Positions 53,178 to 63,351 of a stretch of 64,000 bases of DNA are shown piece after piece. The stretch is taken from NCBI GenBank assembly GCA_019155205.2, contig JAHNZQ020000277.1:1208272-1272271 (forward strand). Direction: 5' to 3'. The stretch's first letter is position 1; each line of letters opens with the position of its first letter. Both the position numbers and the translations under genes were made by a program. The notes below the pieces were generated by a model, which saw only the letters and a program-made list of their open reading frames with translations, did not search any database and was not told the DNA's origin. Source of the DNA: Gracilaria vermiculophylla. Lineage: Eukaryota; Rhodophyta; Florideophyceae; Gracilariales; Gracilariaceae.

Positions 53178-53639
53178 TTAAAGGCCAGTGAAGAGTTTCT
53201 TTCCATCTTCTGCGGGAGCGGTGCGGTTGATCTTGAGAACAGCGAAACGCTTGGTCTTGGAAAGAGGGCGCGTCTGGCCGATTGTGACCTGATCCCCCTC
53301 ACGCAAACGGAAACAGGGCGACGCATGGGCTGGAATATTTCGGTGGCGCTTCTCGAAACGCTTGTACTTGCGGATCCAATGCAGGTAGTCCTTGCGAATG
53401 ATGACGGTCTTCCTCATCTTGGTGGAGATGATGACGCCTCGGAATAGCCTCCCTCGGATGGACACATTGCCGGTGAAGGGGCACTTCTTGTCAATGTAGG
53501 TTCCTTCGATGGCTTCGCGGGGGGTCTTGATGCCCAGCCCGACGTTCTTATACCAGCGGCCTTGCTTTCGACTTGTTCTGCCGACAAGCGAGACGGCGCC
53601 TTGCTTCGGGAAGCTCTTGTCGTGGATGATTTCGGCCAT
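53178..53639 (-). CDS. RPS11: Cytosolic ribosomal protein uS17 (RPS11)
   Basis: The single exon encodes 153 residues. It is a 40S subunit protein at the base of the body. The eukaryotic N-terminal extension includes [20 protein letters not shown]. The OB-fold core has [34 protein letters not shown] and [20 protein letters not shown]. It ends in [19 protein letters not shown], the family signature. Length matches (about 158). Divergent from EF-1alpha. Confidence 0.97.
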   Translation of the reverse strand: MAEIIHDKSFPKQGAVSLVGRTSRKQGRWYKNVGLGIKTPREAIEGTYIDKKCPFTGNVSIRGRLFRGVIISTKMRKTVIIRKDYLHWIRKYKRFEKRHRNIPAHASPCFRLREGDQVTIGQTRPLSKTKRFAVLKINRTAPAEDGKKLFTGL

Positions 53640-54464
53640 GGCTCGACCAGGATTGAATACAACTGCGAGGCTCTGATTCGGTCGCAGACCAGAAGTGCGT
53701 GTGCGTCAGTGAGGATCGGTCGACTCGCGCAATATGGGGGAGCGCGGCGGTGGGACGTCGCCCTGCGGAATGCGAGTATCCGCCGTCGACATTGCAAATC
53801 GTGTACAGGCGCAAACGGTGTCCAGAAGAATCAGATCACTGCACAGAGCCGAAGCTGAAATGATGGTTGTCAGATCTGATCCAGTGACTTACAGCACAGT
53901 ACGTGCGTAGAGCGCGACGCGGCAGAGCGCGAACAAAACAGAATTACTGTGGGGCAGAGGCGTTCTGGTCACAGCGTGATTATGTTGCAGCGCGCGATGT
54001 CATTGGTCTGCTGGCAGCCACATTGATCCCACACGGCCCAATCAGCGACTTGCAGAGGACCAGCACGAGCCGCTGGAGGGCGCCCGCGGCCCCAGCCGAT
54101 GGACGACGGCGGTGAAAGGCACGCCCGCCGCCGCCGCCGCCGCGCGCCGCCGCCGGCAGCGCCGGTCACGCAATGCCGCTTCCCGCTACTTTTTCGCAAT
54201 TTTTTCCACGCGGCCGTCACAGCGCCGCCATCGCCGTGGGCGCCCACAGCGATCTAGCGCCGCGCAGTGCCCCGCTGGCGCATTATTTGTTAATTTTCGC
54301 TTCGCGCCGACGGCGTATACAAATAGCAGTTTACCCGCCGTAGCGCCAAGCGCCCGCCGTCCGCCGTCGCCGCCTTCACCACCTCCTCCTTCTCTCGCCG
54401 CTCCTTCCGAGGCCCCGCTGCTTCTTGATTCCGCCTTCGTCCGTCTTTATTTCATTTTTGCACC
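53640..54464. promoter_or_regulatory. Shared promoter region of uS17 and EF-1alpha
   Basis: 825 bp between head-to-head translation genes. The EF-1alpha half is CCG-rich, with a TATACAAA-like element at 54316 about 150 bp upstream of the ATG and CT-rich sequence immediately before it. Confidence 0.5.
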
Positions 54465-55868
54465 ATGACTGAGGGTAAGAAGCACGTTTCCATCGTCATC
54501 TGTGGCCATGTCGATGCCGGCAAGTCAACCACCACTGGTCGACTCATCTTCGAACTTGGCGGTATTTCCGACCGTGAAATGCAGAAGCTCAAGGATGAAG
54601 CCAAGGCTCTCGGAAAGGATTCCTTTGCATTCGCCTTCTACATGGATAAGTCCAAGGAGGAGCGTGCTCGTGGTGTCACCATTGCCTGCACTACCAAGGA
54701 ATTTTTCACAGATTCCTACCACTACACCATCATCGATGCCCCGGGCCATAGGGATTTCATCAAGAACATGATCACTGGCGCTTCACAGGCTGATGTCGGT
54801 CTTCTCATGGTTCCCGCCGACGGTAACTTCATCACTTCCATCGCTAAGGGTGACCATAAGGCTGGGCAAGTGCAGGGCCAAACTCGCCAACATGCCCGTC
54901 TACTCAACCTTTTGGGTGTCAAGCAGCTCATTGTCGGTGTGAACAAGATGGACTGTGATGTTGCCAAGTACGGAAAGGACAGATTTGATGAGATCCGCGC
55001 TGAAGTCACCACTATGCTCGTCAAGGTGGGGTGGAAGAAGGACTTTGTTGCCAAGAACCTCCCGGTCATTCCGATCTCTGGATGGATGGGTGACAACCTC
55101 ATCACCAAATCTACCAAAATGGATTGGTGGAAGGGCTGTGATGTCATGGTTGGAAAGGAGAAGGAGAAGGTTCACATCGACACTCTTTCGGATGCCCTCG
55201 AGAAGATGGTCAGGATTCCGCCTCGCCCCGTAGACAAGGCTCTCCGTATGCCGGTGTCCGGTGTGTACAAAATCAAGGGTGTTGGTGATGTTATCACTGG
55301 TCGTGTGGAGCAAGGTGTCATCAAGCCTGAAGATCAGATTCTCTTCCTTCCCACTCACTCGACTTCCACCCCATGCCAGGGTAAAGTCTTCTCCGTCGAA
55401 ATGCATCACAAGCCCGTGAAGGAGGCTGGTCCGGGTGACAATGTCGGTCTCAACATTAAGGGTCTAGAGAAGCTGAACATGCCTCATGTTGGTGATGTCA
55501 TGATTCTTCAGAAGGATACTACCCTGAAGCGTACTGCCACATTCACCGCCCAGGTTCAGATCCTTGACCACCCTGGTCAGCTCAAGGTTGGATACGCCCC
55601 TGTTGCCTTCGTCCGTACTGGAAGATCGGCCTGCAAGATCAAGGCTATCAACTGGAAGATGGGCAAGGAAACTGGCGGTGCCAAGGTCGAGCACCCAGAA
55701 TACGTCAAGGCCAATGAAGTTGCCGAAATCTTGTTCGAACCGCAACAGCCATTCGTCGTGGAGGGCTTCAAGGCTTGTGAAGGTCTTGGTCGTGTGGCCA
55801 TTATGGAAGGAAACACTGTTGTCATGCTTGGAAAAGCCATCAAGGTCGAATTCTACCAGGACAAGTAG
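54465..55868 (+). CDS. TEF1: Translation elongation factor 1-alpha (eEF1A)
   Basis: The single exon encodes 467 residues. The GTPase delivers aminoacyl-tRNA to the ribosome. The G motifs are intact: GHVDAGKST (P loop), DAPGHRDF and NKMD. The effector region with RARGVTIACTTKEF follows the P loop. Domain 2 begins near residue 240, with KIKGVGDVITGRVEQGVIKP, and domain 3 contains KTGGAKVE-like and MEGNTVVMLGKAIKVEFY at the end. The sequence reads as a canonical red-algal EF-1alpha. Codon use is strongly biased toward C-ending codons, as expected for a very highly expressed gene. Confidence 0.98.
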   Translation: MTEGKKHVSIVICGHVDAGKSTTTGRLIFELGGISDREMQKLKDEAKALGKDSFAFAFYMDKSKEERARGVTIACTTKEFFTDSYHYTIIDAPGHRDFIKNMITGASQADVGLLMVPADGNFITSIAKGDHKAGQVQGQTRQHARLLNLLGVKQLIVGVNKMDCDVAKYGKDRFDEIRAEVTTMLVKVGWKKDFVAKNLPVIPISGWMGDNLITKSTKMDWWKGCDVMVGKEKEKVHIDTLSDALEKMVRIPPRPVDKALRMPVSGVYKIKGVGDVITGRVEQGVIKPEDQILFLPTHSTSTPCQGKVFSVEMHHKPVKEAGPGDNVGLNIKGLEKLNMPHVGDVMILQKDTTLKRTATFTAQVQILDHPGQLKVGYAPVAFVRTGRSACKIKAINWKMGKETGGAKVEHPEYVKANEVAEILFEPQQPFVVEGFKACEGLGRVAIMEGNTVVMLGKAIKVEFYQDK

Positions 55869-56206
55869 TTAGCCGGGTATTGCTAATGTAGTTAATTTTA
55901 ATCTCAACAGCAAATACAAGCCGGTGATTTCCACCCATAGATGGCAATGAGTTGTTTCCGTGTTCAAAGCAATCTTTTAAGCTTCCTGCTTCTTACTGCA
56001 AATTCAATTGGTACAGCCAACTAAACTGGGTTGCTTTGGAATGATTTGGTTTTCATGTTTCTTGTCTCGCCCATTTAATGCTTTCGTTGAGGGACGTTTT
56101 GGCACCACACGCAGAGCTTCTACAGCCCTGTGCAAGCGTCAAGTAAAATGTTCTAATGATGGAAAGCCATACTTTGCTTCGAGTGCACCACGGATGCGAT
56201 CGCGTA
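55869..56206. other. Intergenic spacer between convergent genes
   Basis: 338 bp that include the EF-1alpha 3' untranslated region. Nothing else recognised. Confidence 0.4.
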
Positions 56207-57009
56207 TTATTCTTCGAACCTCTCCAACGTCTGCATGTGCGTGTCAAGCGCTGACGGTCCCAAGTAGGAAATATACCCCTGACCCAAAACATATCTACCC
56301 GGTAATCTGACTTGGTAATTGAGATTACTGTTACTGTCCCACTCCACATCGCCGTCTGTGAAAGCACAGTTTATACCACTTTTGGCTTCGAATCGCTGAA
56401 ACCAGAGTCCAGACTCATCCAATAATTCCATTTGTTGTTTGTGCCATTCCAGCGCATTCTCGTCCGCCATGCAAAACGTCACGTAGCAGTTTCGCCAGAT
56501 GGGGTTGGCGTTGAACATTAGTTCAATATAGATATCTTTTGGTCTCTGAGCGCGGAGGCAATCTGCAATTTGTGCGTCTGAAACTCGTCTACAACCGCTC
56601 CCGCTTTCAACCACGTATCGCCCATGAGCCTCAACCAAATAATTGCGCCCCACGTTGTTGTCCACTTCTGATCCTGACTTGCTCGCCAACTTGAATTCCA
56701 GCCGCTTTGCCTTAATGCGAAAGACTTGAAATCCGGGCTTTATGCGGTCCGCGCCTATAAGCTGTTTGCGTTTGCGAGTCATAATCCCTGCGGTGAGAAA
56801 GAAGGGCTTCGCATCAGCGGAGGAGAAACACCATCTATAATAGAGGAGCTTACCTTAAACTTTCCGAAAGGAATCCATTCGTCAAAGTCTTTCTTGAAAG
56901 ATATCTGAGACACTTTCCAACTGGGTCTCGAATGGTAGACTTCGATCCACGCATCGTAATGCTCACTGTCGCGAAATGCGGTGTTTGGGTGGTCGTGAAC
57001 AGTGTCCAT
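56207..57009 (-). CDS. Protein with two starch-binding-type (CBM25/CBM53-like) modules
   Basis: Two segments on the minus strand, 57009-56854 (starting MDTVHDHPNT) and about 56806-56207, give roughly 250 residues. Both carry beta-sandwich modules of the CBM25/53 pattern. Module 1 includes IEVYHSRPSWKVSQISF, then VFRIKAKRLEFKLAS and DNNVGRNYLVEAHGRYVV. Module 2 includes IWRNCYVTF, INCAFTDGDVEWDSNSNLNY and QVRLPGRYVLGQG. No catalytic domain is present. Such modules bind alpha-glucan; red algae store floridean starch in the cytosol, which suits the lack of a targeting signal. The join is uncertain. A GTAAGC donor follows residue 52, but the polypyrimidine-preceded acceptor (exon from 56787) breaks frame. 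An acceptor with exon from 56806 keeps frame but makes a 47-bp intron. A frameshift is also possible. Confidence 0.6.
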
Positions 57010-57422
57010 GGTCGAAGGAAACGTCTATCAAAAAACGTCAAGACATGACCTGCATATTGCTTCGAGGTACAGCCTTTACGGGCGGTGGTCGAGCTTCTTC
57101 ATCTCGATTGGGGTGTACGACATACACAGACAGCACTGCGCAGCGAGAAGTCGCGGGCATTTTGCGCCATTTGAGACACTGGGTGTTTACTGTAAAGGCT
57201 TCCGTATTTTTCTAAACGTGCACACCGAATCCTCAACAGATCATCTCATGTACGACGGCACAAGTTATCAACAGAGCGTTTGACACAGCGTCTCGTGGTA
57301 AATCGGCAGCTCTTTGGCGCCGCCGCTCGGCATTCACCCATCGCAAACCCAAGTCGAACAAGCTCTATCCTGGAATGCCCATCGACCAAAATCGTGCTTG
57401 GCAATAGCTCAAATTCATTAGG
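57010..57422. promoter_or_regulatory. Divergent promoter region, CBM protein / RNase Z
   Basis: 413 bp between head-to-head genes. Short open frames only. No clear TATA box. Confidence 0.4.
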
Positions 57423-59042
57423 ATGCTTTCATACTATGCCCTGCAAGCGACAAGGCGAATGCCGTTCAGACAAAGCGGTTTCTTCAGTTTTCAAAGCAAA
57501 CAAACAAAAATTGGTTTATCCTCTAACATCAGAACCAAGTGCACCTACTCGAGCGAACCGCTAGCACCCTCAGGGACTGGGGGATTCGAGCTCACATTTC
57601 TGGGCACCAGTTCCCAAGGCGGCGCCAGACGTTATCCATCGTCACTGGCGGTGCGGTTGCGCGGAGCGTCGAACTCAGAAGTATGGGTGTTTGACGCTGG
57701 AGAAGGCGCCATGGCTCAGCTTCAACGTTCCAATATGCGAATAGGGCTGGTGCGCAATATTTTCGTATCCCATTTGCACGGCGATCACTTGTACGGTCTT
57801 CCGGGCTTGGTCATGTCAGTTCTCGGACGGCGTGAGATATTTAACAGGCAAGGTGAGACCACCCTCAATGTTTATGGGCCGCAGGGTATCAGAGGATTTC
57901 TGCGCATGGCTCTCGGAGTTGCGAGTTTTCGCATCCCAGGCAAATCTGCCTTGAGAATCAATGAGTTGATCTGGCCCGACGAGTTTGGTCCTCGATCATT
58001 GCAGAATAAGCATAGAAACGGGAGCGCGTATTGGAAACACTCTGTGAAGCGACTCCCTTTCGAGACGATTGGTAGGGACATCGTTCCAGAACAAGATGCC
58101 AATGGGCAATACACGTATCAGGTATCCGGCGGGGAAGATACCGCACAAGACATTGCACTTTCCAAGCGGAGATGGCTGGGTACAGGACCCGCAACCGTCG
58201 TGGCGGCTCCAGTGTTGCACACCATTCCAACATTTGCATATGGCGTTACAGAGAACGTCGTAAGTCTCCGTTTCGACAAGAGAAAACTTCTTGAATTGGG
58301 AATTCCCACTGATGGTCGGGAAGAAGTTCGGGTCTTATTTGAACAGTGGTTGATGGGTGAAAGAGGAGTCTGGCAAGGGAAAGAAATTCCCATTGATAAC
58401 GTTTTGCAGAATGGGAGGAAGCCAAGAACATTGTGTATTGTAGGCGACACATATGACGCTACCGCGGCCGCCCATATTGCCAAAGATGCCGACGTATTGG
58501 TGCATGAGGCGACCAATATGGCTGCTGGAACCCATACTGCGAAAAGCCGCGGACACTCGTCGACTGTGGGCGCTAGCGCATTTGCCAGAAGAGTTGGCGC
58601 AAAACGTCTTATCCTAAATCATGCAAGTGTTTCTTACAGCGAACGTAAAATCCGCGCAATGGAAATGGAGGCAAGAGGAATGTTTGGAGCCAATAAAGCC
58701 TTCGTAGCGAGAGATCTGAGTGTTTTCAGCATACCGACTTGTGAAGAAGATGATGAAGAGTTTGCATTTAGGAGGTTTGCTGGTTTTGCTGATTCGTTAG
58801 AATATAAGTCTACTCAAGAAACGCCTTTCAACAGCGAATTTTTGGTTGACGATGGAGAACTGGATTCTCCTCAGGATGAGGATTTTGATTCATTGAAGTC
58901 AGAAGAGTATGCTGATGAACAAGATGAGGAAGAGAGGTCAATTCTTTTAGATTCTCATGAGCAATCAGCGATTGCAGAGGAAATAGAAATACATAGTAGC
59001 ATATATCGCGAACAAGAAAGGCAATCCGTGTTGACCATTTAA
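57423..59042 (+). CDS. ELAC1: Short-form RNase Z (tRNA 3' endonuclease), organelle-targeted
   Basis: The single exon encodes 539 residues. RNase Z cuts the 3' trailer from tRNA precursors. The N-terminal 45 residues are Arg/Ser/Gln-rich with few acids, as in a mitochondrial or plastid targeting peptide. The ribonuclease core carries FLGTSSQGGARRYPSSLAVR, FDAGEGAMAQLQ, the metal-binding HLHGDH at residues 117-122 followed by LYGLPGL, GDTYDA, HEATNMAAG and LILNHASVSYS. In the HEAT motif the usual phenylalanine is replaced by Asn. The C-terminal 100 residues form an acidic extension with many Asp/Glu and Ser, not part of the fold. Longer than bacterial RNase Z (about 310) because of both ends, yet only one beta-lactamase domain, so it is the short type. 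Confidence 0.92.
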   Translation: MLSYYALQATRRMPFRQSGFFSFQSKQTKIGLSSNIRTKCTYSSEPLAPSGTGGFELTFLGTSSQGGARRYPSSLAVRLRGASNSEVWVFDAGEGAMAQLQRSNMRIGLVRNIFVSHLHGDHLYGLPGLVMSVLGRREIFNRQGETTLNVYGPQGIRGFLRMALGVASFRIPGKSALRINELIWPDEFGPRSLQNKHRNGSAYWKHSVKRLPFETIGRDIVPEQDANGQYTYQVSGGEDTAQDIALSKRRWLGTGPATVVAAPVLHTIPTFAYGVTENVVSLRFDKRKLLELGIPTDGREEVRVLFEQWLMGERGVWQGKEIPIDNVLQNGRKPRTLCIVGDTYDATAAAHIAKDADVLVHEATNMAAGTHTAKSRGHSSTVGASAFARRVGAKRLILNHASVSYSERKIRAMEMEARGMFGANKAFVARDLSVFSIPTCEEDDEEFAFRRFAGFADSLEYKSTQETPFNSEFLVDDGELDSPQDEDFDSLKSEEYADEQDEEERSILLDSHEQSAIAEEIEIHSSIYREQERQSVLTI

Positions 59043-60765
59043 AGGTGGGCAACTCAAGAACCTAATACATGTACTTCTGAGTGGCAGCGTGTCAATTTTA
59101 TTCCTTTACTCATATTGAATGTAGAACAAAGCTTACAAGCAAAACATGCCAGAAAGGGAGAGGTCTGATGTAGACTGGGAATCTGAAGCCTTTCATGACC
59201 AGAATCTGAGTTTTAACACCGGGGTACGCAGGTTCAAAAGAAAGGTAGCATTCTGAACTGTTGGGTAAGCGGGTGACATCTGACAAAGTGGTAGTTTTCC
59301 GGTTGTCCTCTTGGACACATCACGAGTTCAAGAGACGGTGTTGTACAGAAGAATCTAATCGATAGAACCTTTCTTTGTTACTTAATAATGAAAGATTCGT
59401 CTAGAAAACACTCCGGTAGTGAAGCAAGGAGAGAACTTCATCTTTGAAGAGCAGTCATGCTTGCAGTTCACGAGGTCTGGACATCTTCTCAACGATGTGG
59501 GTCATTGCGCATTGCGATATCCCAAAACGATCGGTTTTAAGTTGATTTTGACATTAACCTTCTACGCGAGCGTCACAGCTTTCGGTTTTCAAGGAACTGA
59601 TACAGCAAATGGCCTGGTTATGTTGCACATTCGAGCCCATGATCAGGCAACGTCCAATGATGAACGATAAAGAAGCTGCAGCTATAGCATGCACAGACCT
59701 CATGTTTAAAAGATTAAAAAAAATAGCGCACATAAGAGAAAAAAAGCAATACGAAATAGAATAAATGTGGACCTACAAAAGAAATACAACAAAGAACATA
59801 AAAAAACGTCATCAGTACCCAGCATTCGCAAGCGAGGTACCCACGAGCACCTCCTAAAGGTTCGAACCCGCGACCAGGCAGAAACCCAACTTGCGAGGCC
59901 CAACCCCCATTCTCCCAACCGAACCACCGCCACTGCGGCGATGCTGAGCAAAGATAGCTCGAAATACAGCCTTTCCGAATCGATAAAAAGCAGAATACGG
60001 AGCCATACGTTTGTAATTTTTGAACCTCTCAAATCCATGCTCTTCTCAATTGAAAGATGCTTAAGCAGCAATTAATATACCGAAAGAAGTGTTCTTGAGT
60101 ACTCTTGAGAACTGAGGTTGAATGCAAGCGAAGCTTTTCGAGTTTCATGGCACTTATTTAAGCACTCATATCATTATTACTTTTTATAAATTAATTAATC
60201 ATAAGAAGTGCATAGTAAGCAACGACTGGGAGCAACAGAGCCTCAGTTTGAAAAAAGAAAGCTCTTGGGCCAATGAGTGTACGGCTCATTACGCGCCGTG
60301 ACAGCCAGTCAACGTACTACAAACTTCAGCTCTGGCGCTGGTGAGAGGAGAGAAAATGGCTCCCAGCTGCCCACACTGAGGGAACGCACTGGTGGGCAGC
60401 ACACTACAATCTGCGTTTCACGCATCGAGATCTGCACAGTGACGCCGGCCGGCTTCACCCACAGCCCCCCCCCCCCGCATCACCTGACGAGCCTTCGTTG
60501 ATTTCCGCTTGAACGCCTTCAAGTCAAACCCGAGCTTGCCCTCTACCTCGGTGAGGACGATTGCAAACTTCCATTTTGTGCTTCATTTGTTGCCTTTTGC
60601 AGTTCATTCAGCGTGTTCAGTTGTCCCTTGGACTCGCGTTCTTCTCCCTTCCTTTGCATCGTAATCATTGTCGTGGCATCGGTGAAAACTTACATTCGTA
60701 GTCCTGCAACGTGTTGAACTGAACGCATCTAACGTATTCTATGCTCTGATTTGCGACCGGCCACC
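59043..60765. other. Intergenic region containing a tRNA-like element
   Basis: 1.7 kb between RNase Z and ClpS. It includes the Pol III-type element at about 59800-59925 and an AT-rich stretch from 60060 to 60250. The ClpS promoter and leader region has a C run at 60466-60477. No protein gene recognised. Confidence 0.45.
59800..59925 (-). ncRNA. tRNA-like Pol III element (possible SINE)
   Basis: On the minus strand an A-box-like TGGTTCGGTTGG is followed about 60 bases later by a B-box-like GGTTCGAACC, then by a run of seven T near 59804-59810 that would stop Pol III. Acceptor and T-stem strands do not pair as in a real tRNA, so it is a tRNA-derived element or a small noncoding RNA rather than a functional tRNA. 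One copy only in this window. Confidence 0.4.
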
Positions 60766-61351
60766 ATGCAAGCCACACACTGCGCTTTCATATCTCAAGC
60801 TCCATTTCTTTTTAAAGCTGTTAGCTCTAGTGCAATATGCACTTGCAGAAAACCTATCAGGGCTTCTCCTGTGTCAATGGCAGATATATCTAAACCACGG
60901 CCTGGCATTGGAGGGCCCAAAGGCCCTCAATTTGGTGACCCCGATCGCGGTGGAGGGGTTGCAGTCATTACCAAGCCAGTTACAAAGAAGAAGACAAAGA
61001 GGAAGTCACAGACTGAGTATGAACCTTCTTGGCGTGTTTTGCTTCATAATGACGATGTTCACACTTTTGACTACGTTACTGGTGCAATTGTGAAGGTAAG
61101 TACAAACCTGTATACTAATCAAATCATTGCGTCAATACTTTCCACCTGTCTAACACTTCATACGTCCTTTATCACAGGTCGTTCGCACAGTGTCAAGAAA
61201 GAAAGCACATCGCATCACCATGCAAGCTCATGCCTCAGGGGTCGCCACAGTCACTACCACATGGAAAGCTCAAGCCGAAGAATACTGCAAGGGCTTACAA
61301 ATGCAAGGCTTGACAAGTTCTATTGCCCCAGACTCTTCCTTCACACATTAA
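60766..61351 (+). CDS. CLPS: ClpS adaptor (plastid N-degron recognition)
   Basis: There are two exons, 60766-61095 and 61178-61351, with an 82-bp GT-AG intron in phase 0; the product has 167 residues. ClpS binds proteins with destabilising N-terminal residues and delivers them to the Clp protease. The core starts near residue 86: PSWRVLLHNDDVHTFDYVTG includes the conserved LLHNDD. It continues through the splice as AIVKVVRTVSRKKAHRITMQ and AHASGVATVTTTWKAQAEEY, ending GLTSSIAPD. The first 45 residues are Ser/Ala/Cys/Lys-rich, fitting a plastid transit peptide. A linker GPKGPQFGDPDRGGG precedes the fold. Without the splice the reading frame diverges at residue 111, so the exon model matters. 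Confidence 0.93.
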
Positions 61352-63351
61352 GAGAAGCATCGTTAATCACCCGCGATACTTCATGCGCGAAAGAAACTTC
61401 TGATTCACCTATCTGCAGTCGAGATGACCGTTTAGGACGTTTTCTTTCATCTTGTCAGTGCTCAAGCCCATCCCTAAGTTTTCATTGGAATCAGGATCAT
61501 ACAAGGAGACAAATCCCGATCTCCTATGAATCTTTCTAACGAACAAATCCACAATATAAGCGTGGGCACTGCATTTCGATCCCGGGGAAGGACACTAGTA
61601 ATCCGCGTTCAACTAGCATGAAAACCGCCTATCATCGTGCTTGTCCGTAGGATCCGCGATGTAGTTTCCCCATTTTTGAGGACTGTCGCTCTCAAAAGAA
61701 GTCTGACATCATTTCTTGAATCAAGAATCACTAATGAAACTGCGTAGACCATAAAAACGAACCCTCCTCATGCGCTTTTACGGATTTCCTTTTGACACTT
61801 TCCCTTGACAATTTTGTTAGTGAGGCACTTGTGTTTTCTGTGTTGAGCCTGCTTGTCCTTGGATCATACGATATCATTTGTCCATCTTCTTGCGAGCCGT
61901 CTATGATAATTGGCAACCGCCACTTTAAAGATACAGAAAGACAACATTGGCATAGATTAGAATGCCACCATCTATGACTCACTGTTGAGCCCCCGAACTC
62001 AATCGTTCACCGTACGTTGCGTCTGGGGTTCTTGGGAGAGCCGCACGCCGAGGTACTTCCGGTACGAAGTTAACCAATCAGGTATCCCGAGCTTAGATCA
62101 ATAGCGATACTTTCGCATTTTTTGCAGGGCAGAGGAGCTGGTATTCCTCAACATCGCCAACAGTTTTTCAATCACGGGCGCTCGGAAGCAACCCCGCCAA
62201 GAGATCTTCATTGTCGCTCGTGTCATCTGCGCTTTTGCATCAAATAAGTTGCAATCTTAGCAAGCATTGTACGTAGCGGTTGTAAGGATTTGGCCTTGTT
62301 TGGAATCTGACCTTGGTAGATAAAGACGGAGCTACAGTAACGTATATTAAATCAAACACAAAAAAAACGAAGTCGTTGGACGCATCGGATGTGTTCAATG
62401 GGCCCAACGTTAGAGCATAAAAGTTATACCCTTCACACCCCGCTGGAAATATTTTGCGTTCATTCTGGCCAACTTGAAGCAGGATATTGTCCCAATGATT
62501 ATAATGCAAGAGCCTGGACCTCATGGATGAAGAAATATGGCGATATCGCAAAGCAGATTGCTGTTCGTCGCGTGCCGTGTTAGGTACTATACGGGCCCAA
62601 ATTATAGTCGAGGAATCAAGGAGCTGTGAGACAACCTTTGTTGACGATAAGAAGGCCAACACTCTTAGCCATGCAAACACTGTTTGGTTCCAACGAGCAT
62701 CAAAGAACCGGTTTCCCGTAGCGCATGTTTCTCGAAAATTTCTGACCGGACTGGTGCATAAGCTCCTTCGATGTTATTACAGGAGATGCCCTCAATCCAT
62801 TGTGCCCTTGAAGTAGCCAATTTTACGAGATATGAGTCCCATAGCTTTTACCTTGCCAAAGGGACATAGCTATTGCCAGCCCGTCGATGGTCATCAAATT
62901 TACACTCGAGAATATACAATGTCACACGAACATTCGGTCATACATCACAACGGAGCAGTATGTTTAGGCCAGAAATCACATGTCATTGATCGTTTCATGC
63001 ATTTCGGTCAAATGTTTTGAGCGACAGTGAGGTGCACATGTCTCACTGAAGACGGGTCGCATCAGCCAAAATTCAAGGTCTGCACTTCGCGACGTCTTCT
63101 TTTCCACGACAGGTATGTTCAAGAAAAACACGAGTCTGCTTTGAGTGAGACATCAGAAGTGAGTTTGGCACCAATAACGCATTTCCGCCAACTTTTCCCC
63201 CAAAATGGTATCCTTCCGAGCTCTTCGGGGAGCAAGTGACATCGAAACTGAAATGCCTGCGCCAACACCATGGCGACATTCGCGAACGCCATCTGTCGGG
63301 AGTCTTCCCAACTTACAAAGTAGCATTCCATCTTCTGCTAAGGTCAAATCG
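61352..63351. other. Gene-poor intergenic region of 2 kb
   Basis: No protein or RNA gene recognised. The longest open frame is 146 codons on the minus strand (62240-62680), of no recognised family. B-box-like and 5S-like short matches were considered and rejected. Confidence 0.45.

Noticed and set aside
61570..61600. B-box-like TTCGATCCCGG
   Set aside because: No partner T-stem strand and no tRNA halves nearby, unlike the 13.65-kb locus.
61990..62100. 5S rRNA-like segment
   Set aside because: Only scattered matches such as GAAGTTAACC; no complete 5S fold or box C was found.
62240..62680. 146-codon minus-strand open frame
   Set aside because: No recognised family and no neighbouring promoter or exon evidence; likely chance.
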